This document shows positions 5,431 through 5,849 of a stretch of 5,849 bases of DNA, piece after piece. The DNA is from an uncultured Eubacteriales bacterium. Lineage in GTDB: Bacteria; Bacillota; Clostridia; Oscillospirales; Oscillospiraceae. Under the pieces are notes generated by a model. That model saw nothing but the letters and a program-made list of their open reading frames with translations. It searched no databases and was not told where the DNA came from. Where the stretch lies: positions 1 to 5,849 of the forward strand of contig URCB01000092.1 in NCBI GenBank assembly GCA_900546255.1. The letters run 5' to 3'. Made by a program: the position numbers and the translations under genes. Position 1 is the first letter of the stretch, and every line of letters begins with the position of its first letter.

Positions 5431-5740
5431 GGAGGGGACGGTTAAAATCAATATTTGGTATTGACAGTACCGGTGCAGAAGAATCACCCAACCGGCCTTT
5501 TGACCGGCGGCGCTTTTGCGCCGTACAAGCGTTTTCGCGCAAGCGAAAACCTTGGCGCAGGGCGAATTCACTTTGCCCGAGCATTCCAATACCGAAGGGT
5601 GAAGCAGGCCTTTGGCCTGCGGAACCCAAAAAGAAAGACACGACTTAGGGCCGCTCCTCATAAGGACATCTTAAAACTAACTCAAGAATGACCGATTGAG
5701 AGAGGCTCTGGGGTGTCTGCCTCAAAAGTTCATAGTGGGG
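5431..5740. other. Gene-free stretch between two terminators
   Basis: Apart from the hairpin cluster, I see no coding region. Short open frames on both strands lack ribosome binding sites and run through hairpins or the symporter's 3' end. TTGACA at 5461-5466 is a perfect -35 hexamer but has no matching -10 at 16-18 bases. The copy-like string AAAGACACGACTTAGGG (5634-5650) resembles the left arm of the terminator at 5397-5414. From 5651 to 5740 only small 5-bp inverted repeats are visible (5681-5685 with 5696-5700, and 5702-5706 with 5719-5723). Confidence 0.6.
5491..5627. repeat. Cluster of short hairpins, probable interspersed intergenic repeat
   Basis: Within 137 bases there are at least four clean hairpins plus one weak one. 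CGGCGC-TTTT-GCGCCG is at 5508-5523. GTTTTCGC-GCAA-GCGAAAAC is at 5531-5550 and has a GNRA-type loop. GGGCGAA/TTTGCCC (5560-5566 with 5572-5578) has one G-U pair. GCAGGCC-TTT-GGCCTGC (5604-5620) is enclosed by GGGT/ACCC (5597-5600 with 5624-5627). A weaker CCGGCC/GACCGG pair is at 5492-5507. No frame here has a ribosome binding site or protein-like composition. The architecture resembles REP/BIME-type or structured intergenic elements. Only one copy lies in the window, so its repeated nature is inferred. Confidence 0.5.
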
Positions 5741-5783
5741 AAACAGCCGCAAGCCGGACAAAAAACTGGCTTGCGGCTGTTTT
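5741..5783 (+). terminator. Intrinsic terminator without an obvious gene in front
   Basis: A perfect 15-bp stem (AAACAGCCGCAAGCC at 5741-5755 with its complement at 5768-5782) can be extended by two pairs (one G-U) at the loop end. The right arm ends in TTTT (5780-5783) on the + strand. The other strand gives only TTT then C residues, so + strand function is more likely. From 5784 to the window end I see no gene start. Confidence 0.8.
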
Positions 5784-5849
5784 GCTGCTTGGGGTATAGC
5801 TTGAAAAACTGAAGTAGCCGGATAACGACTGAAAGCAGGGCCTCGTACC

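Noticed and set aside
5461..5489. TTGACA as a promoter -35 element
   Set aside because: The -10 position at 16-18 bases reads around TCACCC, which does not resemble TATAAT.
5260..5661. 133-codon - strand frame and similar short + strand frames at 5358-5648 and 5455-5691
   Set aside because: They run through a perfect terminator and/or the hairpin cluster, lack ribosome binding sites and look like translated repeat sequence.
5702..5730. GGGGTGTCTGCCTCAAAAG-like string as an insertion-sequence end
   Set aside because: It loosely recalls some clostridial IS termini, but no matching inverted end, target duplication or transposase is visible in the window.

Overview
The window looks like chromosomal DNA from a high-GC, gut-type Firmicute of the class Clostridia, probably Oscillospiraceae-like (relatives of Flavonifractor, Pseudoflavonifractor or Oscillibacter). 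This is inferred from strong AAGGAGG-type ribosome binding sites, GC-rich codons, SLH-domain surface proteins and intrinsic terminators; no taxonomic marker gene is present. All five complete genes and the one partial gene lie on the + strand.

Layout: (1) 1-568 is the 3' end of a RodA/FtsW-type SEDS peptidoglycan polymerase. (2) 620-1600 is a secreted protein with one Ig/cadherin-like domain and three SLH repeats; it follows after 51 bp with no terminator, so the two are probably co-transcribed. (3) 1684-2184 is an O6-methylguanine-DNA methyltransferase, preceded by a strong hairpin without a T-tract and followed by two possible terminators. (4) 2418-3710 is a self-contained unit: a near-consensus extended -10 promoter, a membrane-anchored protein (2468-2968), a secreted beta-rich protein (3024-3587) and a very strong terminator. 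Neither protein has a function I can name. (5) 3945-5348 is an AGCS-family sodium:amino-acid symporter with its own regulatory region, which includes promoter-like elements, a 24-bp dyad overlapping one of them and a hairpin next to the ribosome binding site. A perfect 17-bp terminator closes the gene. (6) 5431-5849 carries no convincing gene. It holds a cluster of short hairpins resembling an interspersed intergenic repeat, then a second perfect terminator with no obvious gene in front of it.

Functionally, the left part concerns cell-wall synthesis and the surface layer, the middle a DNA-repair gene and a two-protein export module, and the right amino-acid uptake. I find no defence system, CRISPR array, phage module or intact insertion sequence. 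The least explained parts are the 2468/3024 secreted pair and the hairpin cluster with its orphan terminator.
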